A DNA stretch of 64,000 nucleotides from Sanderia malayensis (taxonomy: Eukaryota; Cnidaria; Scyphozoa; Semaeostomeae; Pelagiidae). The position numbers and the translations under genes are program-made. The stretch spans positions 806,001 through 870,000 of the forward strand of contig RQOL01000882.1 in assembly GCA_013076295.1 (NCBI GenBank), read 5' to 3'. The notes beneath the pieces are model-generated. The model worked only from the letters and a program-made list of their open reading frames with translations. It was not told the origin of the DNA and did not search any database. Positions 1-11,620 of the stretch are shown one piece after another (within the stretch, counting starts at the first letter, position 1; each line of letters begins with the position of its first letter).

Positions 1-11
1 TTCGTTAGACC

Positions 12-3000
12 ATGGACGAAACGGATGGCGATAACAAGCGGAAATCATTAGAAATTAATTTGGAAAGCTCGGTAGAGAAATCTCGTCAGGAACTTATACT
101 CCTCGAAGAGCAGAAACGACAATGTAAGTCTTTTTGTGGAACTTAGGCCCATGCTGCTGACTTCTGGGGGGATGCGCGAGTTGCTACGTGACGCAATTGT
201 CACCAGTCCCCTGTTCGATGTTTCAAATGGGTGACGCAATGTTTGAATTTCGAATGATTTAATAAAGACGAAAAGCAAATTTAATAAGAGAATCTTTTTT
301 AACGTAGTGCAAATAAAAGTGATGGAAAATAACACAAGGTAAACTAAGACAATTAAACAATAAACAGATGCTATAAACTGTGAGAATTTCATCTGTTATT
401 ATAAGCAAATTCAATAACAGAAAACTCAGTATCGGGTTTTTCTTGATATTTCGGCGATCGGAAACAACTTTTTTAATCTGCGCAATTTAAATGATAATAA
501 GTGAAATGTTTTTAATTCTTATTCAATTTTGTTCAAATTTCTTCATCACCGAATGAGACAACTTAATCTTTAAGAATATCTAATCCGAATAACGAAAGAA
601 ATGGTTTTATTACAATCCTATAATGACTAGTCTGTTTCGTTGGACTTTGAAGATTTTGCTTTTCGAAATAAATTGAGTTAAAGCGAGTGTAATTAAGTTT
701 CGACATGACAGAAAGTTGCCATCTCGATGTTGGTCATATTATATCCATCCAAAGTCCTTCACCGACCCAAAGAAGGTTCCAATTTAATATTCAACACGGT
801 ATTTGACAATTTTAGAGTTATAATTATTTTGCAAGCTGCTTCTTGTTGATATATATTGCAATGTTTCTGATTTCAAGATTGTTGAATATGCAGCTATGAT
901 TAATTGTCAAATTGAACAGAACTCAAAACTCTGGATTTAATGAATAAGCGCAACTTCTCTTTTCAATACTTGTTTTCTACAATTTAATGTTGCGGCTTTC
1001 TGGCATTATCATTATTATGATTATCAGATGCGCGTCAGTCAGATAAGATTATTGCATTATCAGATGATTGCAGTGGCCGGGCACATCGCCTAGCAGACAG
1101 ATAATTTCAAATTATTGTTATTTGAATTTGTTCTGTTTATTTCTCGTTTCAGTGCAAAAAGACATACAGCAAATAACGGTGGAGGAATATGTGAACAGGC
1201 GGGCAGCTGATACTAACTTCGAACAGGTTAGACAATGTTGATTTTTATCTCGATTTGTCTCATTTGCTAGATCCGTCCATTCAAACAAAGGCCTGTGGAT
1301 GAAACAACGCTCTCTTCTATAACACTGTCCTCACGCATACTTTATTACCCCCTGAAATATCCATTTAATTCATTGATAAACAGTGTGAATTGATGTGTTT
1401 CCAGGGGGTAACGTGTCTGACTATATTGTCTCATACTGTCACCCCTGGAACGTCAATTTAGTCCATTGATAAACAATGCGAAATGATATATTTCCAGGAG
1501 TAAAGTGTCTGACTATATTGTCTCATACTGTCACCCCTGGAAGGTCCATTTAGCCCCTTGATAAACAATACGAAATAATGTGTTTCCAGGGGGATGGTGT
1601 TTAATTTAAATAAGCCTCTTTCCTTGCCATGACTATTTATTTACAGGGTTGTTTATTTCGCAACCTGTTGTCCTTGCCTTGTTTGTTCTGATTTTTTTCC
1701 GACTGAATCGAACTAATTTTAATTTTGATTTAAAAAGTTTTACTTGAGATATGAACTTGCATTTCTTCACAACAAACATAATATTTGTATTCATTTACCT
1801 GTTTATTTATTCATATATTTACTAGTTTATTTATTTGTTTACCTTATTGTGTATTTATCTTGTAACAAAAGCCTTCTCGGATCCTGCATATTTGATCGCA
1901 TTTGAACATACTGAACTTTAGTTTCTTTTTTTTCCAGGAGATTAATACTCTGCAAAAGGACAGGGAAAAGCTGAAAAATAAATTGAGGAAGCAAGAACAT
2001 GAGTTGGAAGATTTGAAGGCCGCAAATATAACTATAAGAGAAGAGAGGGAGCAATTACGAAAAAGGGTATAGATTTGTAGAATTCATTCCATCTGCAATG
2101 TATCCAGCTATTCATCTGCAATATATCCAGCTATTCATCTTAATTCATACAGTTGTTTTTCTTCTGACACACAGACTAGAAGCTTACAAGATGCTCTTGA
2201 AAAGCGAAGCAGCGTCAACCAGTCTCCTGTCCCCTGCCCCTCTCCAACCCCTTCAGGGGGGAGTAATTCGAGGTCGAACTCGTTATCAAGGAAACATCCG
2301 TACCAGACCCTTTCCGACTCGCGTCGTACGTCATTGCAAACGAACCAATCATTCCAGAGCTCGGTGTCATCCCCTTTTGTCCCCGTGCAAACTTCGAAAA
2401 TGTCTTACAGTGGGGGAAGTCCTGCTTCGACACTACAAAAGCAAAGAAATGTCGGTGCTTCCAGCGACCTTGGGTCCTCTGTTGGAGATGAAATGATTAC
2501 CACAGAACTGGCTGAGACACTGGTGAGTCGTAATGTTTGTGTCCCTGTTATCCTTTGGCAATATATTTAATCATTCTTGTCCGATATTTCCAGCAATCCT
2601 CCCGAAATGTATTCAGCTATTCATTTGCAATATATCCAGCTATTCATTTGCAATATATCCAGCTATTCATTTGCAATATATCCAGCTATTCACGTACAAT
2701 ATATCCAGCTATTCATTTGCAATGTATCCAGCTATTTATCTGCAATATATCCAGCTATTCATCTGCAATATATCCAGCTATTCATTTGCAATATATCCAG
2801 CTATTCATTTGCAATATATCCAGCTATTCACGTACAATATATCCAGCTATTCATTTGCAATATATCCAGCTATTTATCTGCAATATATCCAGCTATTCAT
2901 CTGCAATATGTCCAGCTATGCATCTGCAATATCTCCAGCAAAATAGACACTAATGCCACCTCTTTCACTCCACAGGTCAGATGCCTGCGCATGCGCATCC

Positions 3001-5566
3001 CAGAGACTCTTCTCCAGACTCTTTTGACGTACAACAAACTCGACCAAATCCTCGTCACCCTGCAGGCGCATTACAGCAACGAAACGACAGAAAAGACCCG
3101 CGAAATGGGGATTGAGATCGAGCGACTGACCAGCCGGTTGGCTCATTTGAAATCACAGAACGATCTCTTGCAGCTTTGCCTGGAGGAAAGCAAAGGAAAT
3201 TGCGAGAGGCTGAGCCTTCTTGTCGCGAAATACGAGAGTAAGGATACTGCGCTTTCAATCGCTCTTCAGAACACGGATCAGATTGTTGAAACATATGAAG
3301 TGATGCTACAATTGCAGGAATCTGAACAGGACATGCTTGTCGCCAGTTACCGTAACAACATGCAAGTGTTTCCAACGGACACGATGAAATCGCTGACCAG
3401 TACCCATTCCTCCAAGTCGAACATATCCGGGGCATCCTCTTTGACGTCGAATTCGCACTACCAACTGACGTATGGGGAGGACCTTGCGGGGGATGAGGAA
3501 GAGGGAATCACCATGTTTAGGCACTCGCAAACGAAGCGAAGGGACGCGGAATACCAGGCAAAGAGTTTGCTGCAGAAGTTGGACCGGAAGTACGACGAGG
3601 CCCAAGAGGGGATTCCCGGGGGGAGTTTGATGGAAGAAGGGGATGACGCGAATGGTGGCTATAATAGCAGAACAAGTACATTGAGTTCGGCGAATTCGTC
3701 AAACATGGATTCATCGTTGTCAAAAGATGACGAAATTCGATTGAAAGAATACGTGAGCATACTGAAGAACGAACGTCAAACCGTGCAGACAACGGTTGTG
3801 GAGTTAGAAGGGCTTCATGACGTCATTGAGCCGATTGACGATGGTAACATTGAACAGTTAGAGGTTGTTAGGGAGAGGAACATTGACTTGGAGACCGCGG
3901 TGTTGTTGCAGGAGTTGCAGGCGCTGAAAGAGGAACGCGCTGAGTTGAAGCATCGTATCTACTTGTTAGAGAAGGAGAAGCGATCGTTGGAGTTGAAGCT
4001 GAGCTCGAGGGAGGCCCAAGAACAGGCCTACATTGTCCACATAGAGCATTTGAAAAGCGAAGTCAAGGAACAGATTAGGAAGCGAAAACAGATCATGAAG
4101 GATGAGAAGAGGTTAAAAAATTCAATACAGGTGGGTGTATGTGACCCCCGGATTTTATGGGAAATTCTATTGGTTATTAACGGGTTGAGTGAGCCCCTCA
4201 GGGGGGACATAAGAAATCATATTGGTTATAAACGGGTTGGGTCAGCCCCTTAGGGGGACAGAAGGCGGATTACTCCAACCCAAATGCAATGATATTGTTT
4301 TGAAGTTTATCTATACAGTCTAGCCTGTAATAGTGGGTACCTCTCGATAGCGGTTACCAATCTTAAGGCCGAATTGCTTTCCTATTGTACAGTCGAACCT
4401 CCAACTGGCGACCACCTCTTGATAACGACCACTTGACCTTTGAACTGGGGTGGTCGCCGCTCGGAAGTTGTACTACATTACATGAGGACCTTTTAAGGTT
4501 GATGTTTCAAGCTTTTGTGGCTCCGTGCATGACCCCCGAAAATCATCTGCTTCCCGTTGTGTATCAATGATTGTTTACTACTTGACACGGGGGGACTGAT
4601 TTGTTGTTTTTATTTCAAGGATGATGATGCTCATTCAAGTGCAAGCAGCAGCGCCACCCCAGCGGTCGCGTTGTCTGACCTGCGCATCTCTGAAGAAGAC
4701 ATTCCAGCGGACCTACACGAGGCTGCGAGGCGGGAAAAGAAATTGAAAGCGAGGATACAGGAGCTGGTCGAGACGCTGGAGAAGTTATCGAAGAATTCTG
4801 AAATTCGTCATCAACAAACGGCTGAGTATATCTCGGATTTGAAGCGAGCCAACGGCGCACTTGTGTCAGCGTACGAAAAGGCGAAGAAGAGACATGCGTC
4901 GAGGCTGAAGAAATTCGAAGCCCAACTCATAACAATGGCTGAACGACATCAAGAACAGGTCAGTTAACGAAACTAAATGGACTAAATGGACCTTCCAGGG
5001 GTGACAGTATGAGACAATATACTCAGACACTTTATTCCCTGGAAATATACCATTTCGTATTAGTTATCAATGGACTAAATGGACCTTCCAGGGGTGACAG
5101 TATGAGACAATATACTCAGACACTTTATTCCCTGGAAGTATATAATTTCGTATTGTTTATCAATGTAATAAATGGACCTTCCAGGGGTGACAGTATGAGA
5201 CAATATAGTCAGACACTTTACCCCCTGGAAATATATCATTTAGCATTGTTTATCAATGAATTGATGGACCTTCCAGGGGTGACAGTATGAGACAATATAC
5301 TCAGACACTTTATTCCCTGGAAATATACCATTTCGTATTGTTTATCAATGAACTAAATGGACCTTCCAGGGGTGAAAGTATGAGACAATATAGTCAGACA
5401 CTTTACCTCCTGGAAATATATCATTTATCTCTTGTTTAGAGAGGCTTGTAACGGGACGAATTTGTGAACCAAATATTATTTCCATTTTTAGATGCGCATA
5501 TTGAAGGAAAGAATTTCGAAACTTGAAGAAGATAAGAAAACTCCAAGAAACGAAACTTCTTTGTGA
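12..5566 (+). CDS. MCC: MCC-like coiled-coil scaffold protein (colorectal mutant cancer protein family)
   Basis: Seven exons with consistent phase: 12-123, 1153-1226, 1938-2066, 2175-2522, 2976-4130, 4620-4958, 5492-5566, giving 743 residues from the first ATG. Mostly charged coiled coil. Exon 5 holds the most conserved block, with HLKSQND followed by LEESK and KYES. Later come LEKEKRSLELKLSSREAQEQAY and, in exon 6, RREKKLKAR and SSEIRHQQ-like stretches typical of MCC. The protein ends NETSL, a class I PDZ ligand that I recall ending vertebrate MCC too. The family is a cytoplasmic and membrane-associated scaffold linked to Scribble/NHERF-type PDZ proteins, Wnt signalling and cell migration. 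Position 12 may not be the true start: the bases before it (ttcgttag) resemble an acceptor, and vertebrate MCC has more N-terminal sequence, so upstream exons may lie outside the window. Most exon 6 sequence is more conserved than the Ser-rich exon 4. Introns 2, 4 and 6 carry tandem repeats. Confidence 0.9.
1330..1600 (-). repeat. 93-bp hairpin unit, about 2.5 copies, reverse orientation (MCC intron 2)
   Basis: Successive copies of a unit that pairs TTCCAGGGGT with ACCCCCTGGAA are separated by TGATAAACAATNCGAAAT-like sequence. Here it reads in the opposite orientation to the array at 4970-5440. Period about 93 bp. It does not overlap a splice site. Confidence 0.75.
2098..2150 (+). repeat. short outlier of the 23-bp satellite in MCC intron 3
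   Basis: Two copies of the ATATCCAGCTATTCATCTGC-type unit lie between exons 3 and 4. The main array is in intron 4. Confidence 0.7.
2606..2940 (+). repeat. 23-bp satellite array in MCC intron 4
   Basis: About 14 copies of a 23-bp unit built on TATCCAGCTATTCATTTGCA, with variants CATCTGC, CACGTAC and TATCTGC. Because 23 is not divisible by 3 and the unit lacks stops, all three forward frames stay open and encode the same cyclic 23-residue peptide. The array lies between a good donor (2523) and a good acceptor (2975), so it is intronic. Reading on from exon 4 meets a TAA near 2568. Confidence 0.9.
4970..5440 (+). repeat. 93-bp hairpin tandem array, about 5 copies (MCC intron 6)
   Basis: A unit starting ACTAAATGGACCTTCCAGGG repeats every 93 bp (first two starts at 4981 and 5074). 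Each copy contains TTCCAGGGG and, about 45 bp later, CCCTGGAAATAT, which can pair as a stem. Copies differ by a few substitutions. Related copies occur in MCC intron 2, aminopeptidase intron 3, the nested-gene intron and near 44.1 kb. Confidence 0.9.
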
Positions 5567-5583
5567 TGAACAAAGATTTCTAT

Positions 5584-5589
5584 AAATAA
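5584..5589 (+). terminator. polyadenylation signal of MCC-like gene
   Basis: AATAAA lies 18 bases after the TGA stop of the MCC-like gene. It implies a very short 3' UTR. Confidence 0.6.
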
Positions 5590-6084
5590 AAGTATGATTT
5601 TTATCAATTTTTTTTTAATTTCAATACTGGAACACTAAATTTTGTCAATGTTTGTATGTGTTTTCGTGAATTTTAGTTTTTGCTCGGCCAAATTAAAACG
5701 AGTTTATAAATAGTAATTGTAATTTCTAAAGCTTTTCATATTTGCCATTATCAACGTTTTAACTCGAATTTAAAAGTCTTGCTTCGGTTTTGTTGTAACC
5801 AAACCGGTTTTACCGGTTGCAGCAGGATAAATACACGAGTTGAATTTGGATGGTAGCCTAGGTAACTTCAAGACCACGTGTTTTCCTTAATGCATGGATA
5901 CGGTTGACATGGATACATTTGTTGACGACTTCTCTTTTCTGAAATGGTTTCCAGTTTCTCGTGTGTGTGGTAGAGATATAGACGCATCCTGAAGCGTACT
6001 ATTTTGCACCAGCCAGGATATTTTGTAGGGCAACTGAATTTATACTCGCTACATTGCGTCCCTGTGCCTTCGCTTGCAAACAAA
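5590..6084. other. intergenic, no gene recognised
   Basis: AT-rich sequence downstream of the MCC-like gene. A short minus-strand ORF at 5868-6101 shows no splice context or family signature. Nothing further is supported. Confidence 0.5.
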
Positions 6085-6362
6085 GTACAGTACTTCCTCA
6101 ATTATCCGAACAAGTTGAACTCAATTTTTTGCTGGGCCGTTCGGATACGCCAAAAGTTCGGATAATCGAGGACAAAAACCTACTAATCTTGCTATGAAAT
6201 TTATTGTCATCACCCAGAATTGTCGCGGGGTGCTCAAACGGAAGATGGGGACGATCACAACTAGTCAAAACTCGTGGATTTTGAAATTCCTGTTCGATTC
6301 TCTTATTATTATTACTATTATTACTATATGATTAAAGGTTGAAAAACCTAAGGATTAACAGT

Positions 6363-8145
6363 CTAGTATCCATCCCTTCTGATATGTTGGATCATATCTA
6401 CCAGTGAGTTGCTATCAGCTCTTCTTATTGCGGTGTAACCCACCAGTTGGGGCTCATCTGGAATAAATTTCAGAAAGTCGTCATCTAGAGCCTTTTTGAA
6501 CGTGAAGAGTGGAGTATCAGTTATGTCTCTGATATGTCTTGGTAGTAGGTTAAATAGCCTAGGGCCATTCACACAGAAGCTGATTTCTACTATAGATTGA
6601 ATCTTTCTTTGATTACAATTGATTCTTTTGATAATACACTTTCTACCATGACGAATATGGTTGTCTGATATAATGCTGTCATTGACATTTGGCACAAGTC
6701 CTTCCAGAATCTTCCAAACATAGATGATCCTGTATAGTTCACGTCTACGTTGAGGAGAGTAGATCTGACAGTGCTTCAGGGCTTCCCAGTAGTTTACTTT
6801 TGACTCTAATTTGATCTTTCGTATGAACGACCACTGAACGGCATCTAGTTTTTGGATCAATGAAGCTTTTGACGGTGACCACAATACGCTACAATACTCG
6901 ATTAAAGGAACGAGATAAATTTTCCAGAAGAGTAGCATATGGTCTTTCTTTCTTGTCTTAAATACACGCAGTACCCAGGATATCATTTTCTTGCATTTTT
7001 CAATGGACTGGGCGATGTGTGTGTCAAATGAACAGTTATCAGACATTGTGACACCAAGATCTCTTAGATTTTCCTTCTGGGCAATAACTTGGCCATTTGG
7101 AGTGATATATGACGTACAGTGTTTCAGTGTATGATCATTACCATAACGTAATACCTCAAATTTGGTGTCATTTAAATCCATATTTGATTCTGTTGTCCAG
7201 TCATATATTGTACTGGTTTCTTTTTGGTGATCACTAACATCCTGAACATTTTTAACATTCCTTGTACACCTAGTATCATCAGCAAAGGATCTTGCTACAC
7301 TTTTATTTAGGTTTTTGTCGATGTCTGATATATGTATTAAGAAGATGAGTGGACCAAGCACACTTCCTTGTGGGACTCCTGATAGGACTGAGCATGGATT
7401 GGAAGATACACCATCGACCACTACTGATTGTGTCCGTTGGCTTAAGAAGGCACGAAGAAAGCTCATTGTGTTACCTCCTATCCCAAGCTGATGCGATTTA
7501 GTGAGAGCGATGCCAAAGTCAACCTTGTCGAAGGCTTTTGCAAAGTCTAAGTAAATTACGTCTACATTTTCTCCATTCAGCAAGTGTTAAAATGGAGTCA
7601 TAGTGCTCTAAAAGTTGACTAAGACAGGAATGACCTGATCGAAACCCATGTTGATTGATATTGAACAACTTGTTTTCATCTAGATATGATGTCAGATGAT
7701 TTCTTACTATTTTCTCAAAGATCTCAATCAAATGAGATGTCAAAGCAACAGGTCTGTAGTTTGCTGGTAATGAGCGAGATCCAGCTTTGTGTATGGGTGT
7801 TATTACTGCATGCTTTAGCTTTTGCGGTATAACACCATTTTGCAGACATAAGTTCCAAAATAGATGAAGTGGTACTGCTAGAGCCTCTTTGCAGTTCTTG
7901 AGAAAAATGGCAGGAAAGCCATCTGGTCCAGGAGCTGAAGAATTGTCCAGTTCATCAATGGCAGCTTCTACATCATTTGCTGTGAACTCAAGTTCAGTGA
8001 TATTTGTATGTTTCCTTGGAGTGTTACTATTATATGGTTTGAGCGTACTAAAAACTTTTTTGTATTGTGAGGAAAGAAGTTCAGCCATTTCTTTACTGTC
8101 GTGTGTGAGGGTTTGTCCATTATTCAAAGGACCAATTCTTCGCAT
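6363..8145 (-). pseudogene. LINE reverse transcriptase, two frames
   Basis: Reverse transcriptase domain of the LINE. It is read from 8145 down to about 7585 in one frame and then to 6363 in another, with the break just before LDFAKAFDKVD. All catalytic motifs are recognisable (FADDT near 7290), and the C-terminal thumb/connection region is present. The frameshift means no intact product from this copy. Confidence 0.85.
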
Positions 8146-8402
8146 AAGCGAAGAAAAATTTTGGATTTATTTTGATAGCATCCAATGCTTTCTTTTCCGC
8201 ATAATCCTCTGATCTTTCGTATGATTTTTGAAGAAACTTTTCGATTTCAATTAGTTGTTTAAATAGTTTTTCCTTTGTATTTTGAGATTTGATTCTACCT
8301 AGTCTTTTGTTTATTCGGGGACGTTTTCTTAAGAGGTTCTTTTTGGACTTGAGTATTTTGTTGGTGGAATTACTTGACGAAGATTTTTGAGGAACAAACT
8401 TT

Positions 8403-8993
8403 TCAGTGCAATGCAATTGAATAAAATCGGTCTAATATTTCGTTTGTGTTGCATTTCCTCATTTCATTCTTCCATTCTATATTCTTTAAGTACTCATTTA
8501 ATCCTTCCCAGTCTATGTTTTCTTCAAAGAAGTTTAAAGCTCTGAAGGCGGTTAGAGGTGGCAAGAGTTTCTTGTTATGCAGAGGTATATTTAGATCAGT
8601 TTGAACTTCAATATATGAGTGATGTGAAATCGAATGAATCGTTGGTGCAATGATGATATCATGTATTGAATCATGACTATTTGTAAAGAGAAGATCTAAT
8701 ATATTGCCATCCTTGTGGGTTGGTTTGAGTATAACTTGATTAAGAAACCTCTCATTTGAGAAATCTTCCAGTTGTTGGAACATTAATTTTTCATCAGTTG
8801 GGCAAGAAGACTTGCAACAATTAGTTTCCCAATCAATATGAGGAAGGTTGAAATCACCTCCGAAGATAATGTTTGTTCTATTGGTGTTGAATTTCTTTAA
8901 TGAAGTTTTGAGTTTATTCAGACATGTTTTGAAATGTTGGGGTGTGGATGGATGTCCATGTGCTTTGTCATCTGGTTGTCTATAGATAACCAT
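8403..8993 (-). pseudogene. LINE endonuclease, C-terminal part
   Basis: Endonuclease/exonuclease/phosphatase fold fragment with GDFNLP and a later SHHS where SDH is usual in the family. The N-terminal catalytic Asn and Glu motifs are absent because the copy is 5'-truncated. A small overlapping frame at 8120-8416 probably encodes the linker to the reverse transcriptase. Confidence 0.75.
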
Positions 8994-9429
8994 GATGTAT
9001 AGATCTTTTCAATTTCAGCTCGCAGATAGCGGTTTCTTTCAGCGGTTTCGTTAATTGTAAACACAAATATGAAAACTGATGTGTTAATTTGATGTTTCCA
9101 TTGGATTTTACTTTGATAAAGGGCCAAAATTTAAAAAGACAACGGATATTTTATGTTGTGATCGAGAATTGGCGTGCAAAAAACTGATGTAGTAAAAACT
9201 TTTGGCGTTCGGATCATCGAGGTTCGGGGCCTGATGTAAATAGGGGACCAAGGATTTGCGGAAACTTTAATGTGGGTCTTAGGTCTTATCGAAACCCCAC
9301 TCTATTAGATTACTGTGAGAGAGACTTGCGCCAAAATAACTTTGTTGATTTTTTTATGAGACCCAGGTTTCAAAGGCTTTTTGTCCCCTATTTTTGCAGG
9401 CATTTGGCATTTCGCCACTAAGGTCATGC

Positions 9430-11050
9430 TAATCCTTGAGCACCAAATTCAAGACAGACGAAAATAGGTCTGGAATCTAGACTCACATTGGAGAATTCTA
9501 GACTCACATTGGGAAAGTCGCTGCAAAAGACGGTATTATCATTGATTTCTACAAATTCGAAGTCTCTGCCCTGAAACTACAACTATATGAGGATGCTTTC
9601 AGCAAAAAACCGCATCTCTATCTTGCTTGTACTTCGAAATCAAACGGGAAATATTTTGTCACTTGCTCCTCGACATGGCCGCCTGGTCAGGCTGGCCTAC
9701 CGTAAACATGGTAAAAATTTCAAAGTCTTTCATTTTTAAGAAATTTGAAGTCTCTGCCCTGAAAGTACAACAATGTTAGGATGTTTTCAGCAAAAAACCG
9801 TATCTATATCTTGCTTGCACTTCGAAATCAAACGGGAAATATTTTGTCACTTGCTTCTCGACATGGCCGCCTGACCAGGCGGGCCTAACTTAACATGATA
9901 AAAATGTCAAAGCCTTTCATTTTTAGAAAATTCGAAGTATCTGCCCTGAAACTACAACTATATGAGGATGTTTTCAGCAAAAAACCGCATCTCTATCATG
10001 CTTGTACTTCAAAATCAAACGGGAAATATTTTATCACTTGATCTTCATAAAGGCTCTGCCTTTTCAACTTGTCGAAGTGGATGTCCACGTTACTAAAACA
10101 CGAAACAAGCAGAACACAGACGTACATTTTTTTCTGGATAAACATTGGAAATCAAACGGGAAATGTTTTGTCATGACATTCAGATGGTAACACGCTTAGT
10201 TTAAGTTCAATTTCGACTTCAGTTCGTCTTGCGTAATTAATTACATTTCTTGCTTTTGTACCCCAGGAATTAAGCATCATTGCATTGTTATGTCACTTTT
10301 TGGTATTTTCTAATGGATTTCGGAATTTATATGAATTACAATACTGCCTTGCGTGTACGTCCTAATTGTTGATTCCAATTTACCTTTAATATAAGTAGCT
10401 TCTACTTGGAAGTTTAATTTAGTTAATTTTGGAATATTGTAAAAGACAGTCATATTCTCTTTGCTTGTCGTTTATGTCTTTGTCAATTCTTACTGCGGGA
10501 ATCTTTCTCAAATGCACCCAGTAGGCATCGTGTCAGGTAAAATTTATATCTGCCATCGATGAATCTTCAATTGAGTTGAATTGCCATCTATGTTGGAGGC
10601 TGTGCCTATGTATCCGATCCGTTCATTTACTTTAACGAATAACCGTATTTCAAAAATGATTGTTAAGGATAAGAATTTGATAACTATTGGCAAAAGTAAT
10701 AATTTTTCAATTGTTTTTATCGAAAGTTCCCGCTCAAGCGGACTTTAGACATGTTTTTCCTCTGTTCTGTTTGTTCCGTGTTTTAGTAGCGTCAACAGCC
10801 ACTTCGAAAAGTTGAAAAGGCAGTGACAAAACATTTCCCGTTTGATTTTGAAGTACAAGCAAGAAAGAGATGCGGTTTTTTGTTGAAAACATCCCCCTAT
10901 AGTTGTAGTTTCAGGGCAGAGACTTCGAATTTGTAGTAATCAATGATAATACCGTCTTTTGCAGCGACTTTCCCAATGTGAGTCTGGAATCCCAAAGTGA
11001 GTCTAGATTCCAGACCTATTTTCGTCTGTCTTGAATTTGGTTCCTTGAGC
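9430..11050. repeat. long imperfect palindrome with internal tandem copies
   Basis: The left arm starts near 9432 with CCAAATTCAAGACAGACG. The right arm, ending near 11045, is its reverse complement. The shared block covers the TCTAGACTCACATTGG motif, the GACGGTATTATCATTGAT motif, and a piece ending CAAACGGGAAATATTTTGTC. The left side holds two or three tandem copies of a roughly 190-bp subunit (about 9560, 9735, 9930). The palindrome resumes at 10053-10125, which pairs with 10757-10830. No ORF is seen. It resembles a foldback or TIR DNA element without a transposase. Confidence 0.75.
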
Positions 11051-11214
11051 TTGGTGAAATATCTTTGGTGTGTGGGTGGATATTAGCATTCTTCAAATTG
11101 TGATGTAACGGTATCTTGAAATTGCTAATGATACACGAGAAAGAGGCTGTGTATTTGACGAGAGAGAGGCTGTGAGGTTTATCGATTTGTTGATGCAAGC
11201 TCTTTATATGGAGA

Positions 11215-11620
11215 TACACGCTTTTTTATAAGCAACCTAGCTCGGCCTAGTTCTTTGATCTCCTTATTTTGAGACCTCTTTTGACCACTTTGTAGTTCTA
11301 AAGGTTCGTTAATAGTTCCTTAATTTTGAGTTCGCATTTAGTAGACATGGTTAGTACAGACGCAAGAAAAGCATTCAAATTCAACGTATTGCTATAAACT
11401 TGTGAAAAGATAACAGGTTGAAACATGAAGAGGCTTCATATAATGTAAAAGTACTAAAAATCAATGGAACCGTCTTCCTAATTGTAGATTGTGCGGAACG
11501 GAAATATAAATATATTCACTTCAATAAACAAATATATTCAAATATATTCATATTATATATAGTTTTTTGACTTTCTACATGTAGGTTCCTTATAAACGGT
11601 TCCTTATAAAAAAGCGTGTA
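11215..11620. mobile_element. TACACKC-family MITE, copy D
   Basis: 406 bp with terminal inverted repeats TACACGCTTTTTTATAAG and CTTATAAAAAAGCGTGTA. The left inner motif reads ATAAGCAACC and the right GGTTCCTTAT, so the two ends differ at the very base that distinguishes copies A and B of this family. Terminal TA is consistent with a TA target. Non-autonomous: no transposase frame. Confidence 0.85.

Larger units (their letters stand above)
6300..9127 (-). mobile_element. 5'-truncated, frameshifted non-LTR retrotransposon (APE-type LINE)
   Basis: On the minus strand the order is endonuclease, linker, reverse transcriptase. The piece at 8403-8993 has the C-terminal half of an apurinic-type endonuclease (FGGDFNLPHIDW). 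The pieces at 7519-8145 and 6363-7583 make the reverse transcriptase: LDFAKAFDKVD (motif A), GVPQGSVLGP (motif B) and FADDT (the YxDD-box equivalent). The N-terminal half of the endonuclease is missing, and at least two frameshifts separate the pieces, so the copy is dead. The 3' end meets a TAA-type microsatellite near 6300, as in LINE tails. CR1/Jockey-group affinity is likely, but the clade is not decided here. Confidence 0.85.
6085..9232. mobile_element. pogo-like MITE split by a LINE insertion
   Basis: The left end starts TACAGTACTTCCTCAATTAT and contains CGCCAAAAGTTCGGATAATC. The right end, near 9190-9232, contains CTTTTGGCGTTCGGATCATC, the inverse of the left subterminal region, and ends in a degraded GATGTA. 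This matches the TACAGT-ended MITEs elsewhere in the window. The LINE at about 6300-9127 sits between the two halves. The right terminus is poorly preserved, so the outer boundary is approximate. Confidence 0.5.

Noticed and set aside
2533..2975. Long overlapping ORFs encoding LQYIQLFICNISSYSF repeats
   Set aside because: They are translations of the 23-bp satellite in an intron with clear donor and acceptor; the peptide is identical in all frames because of the repeat length.
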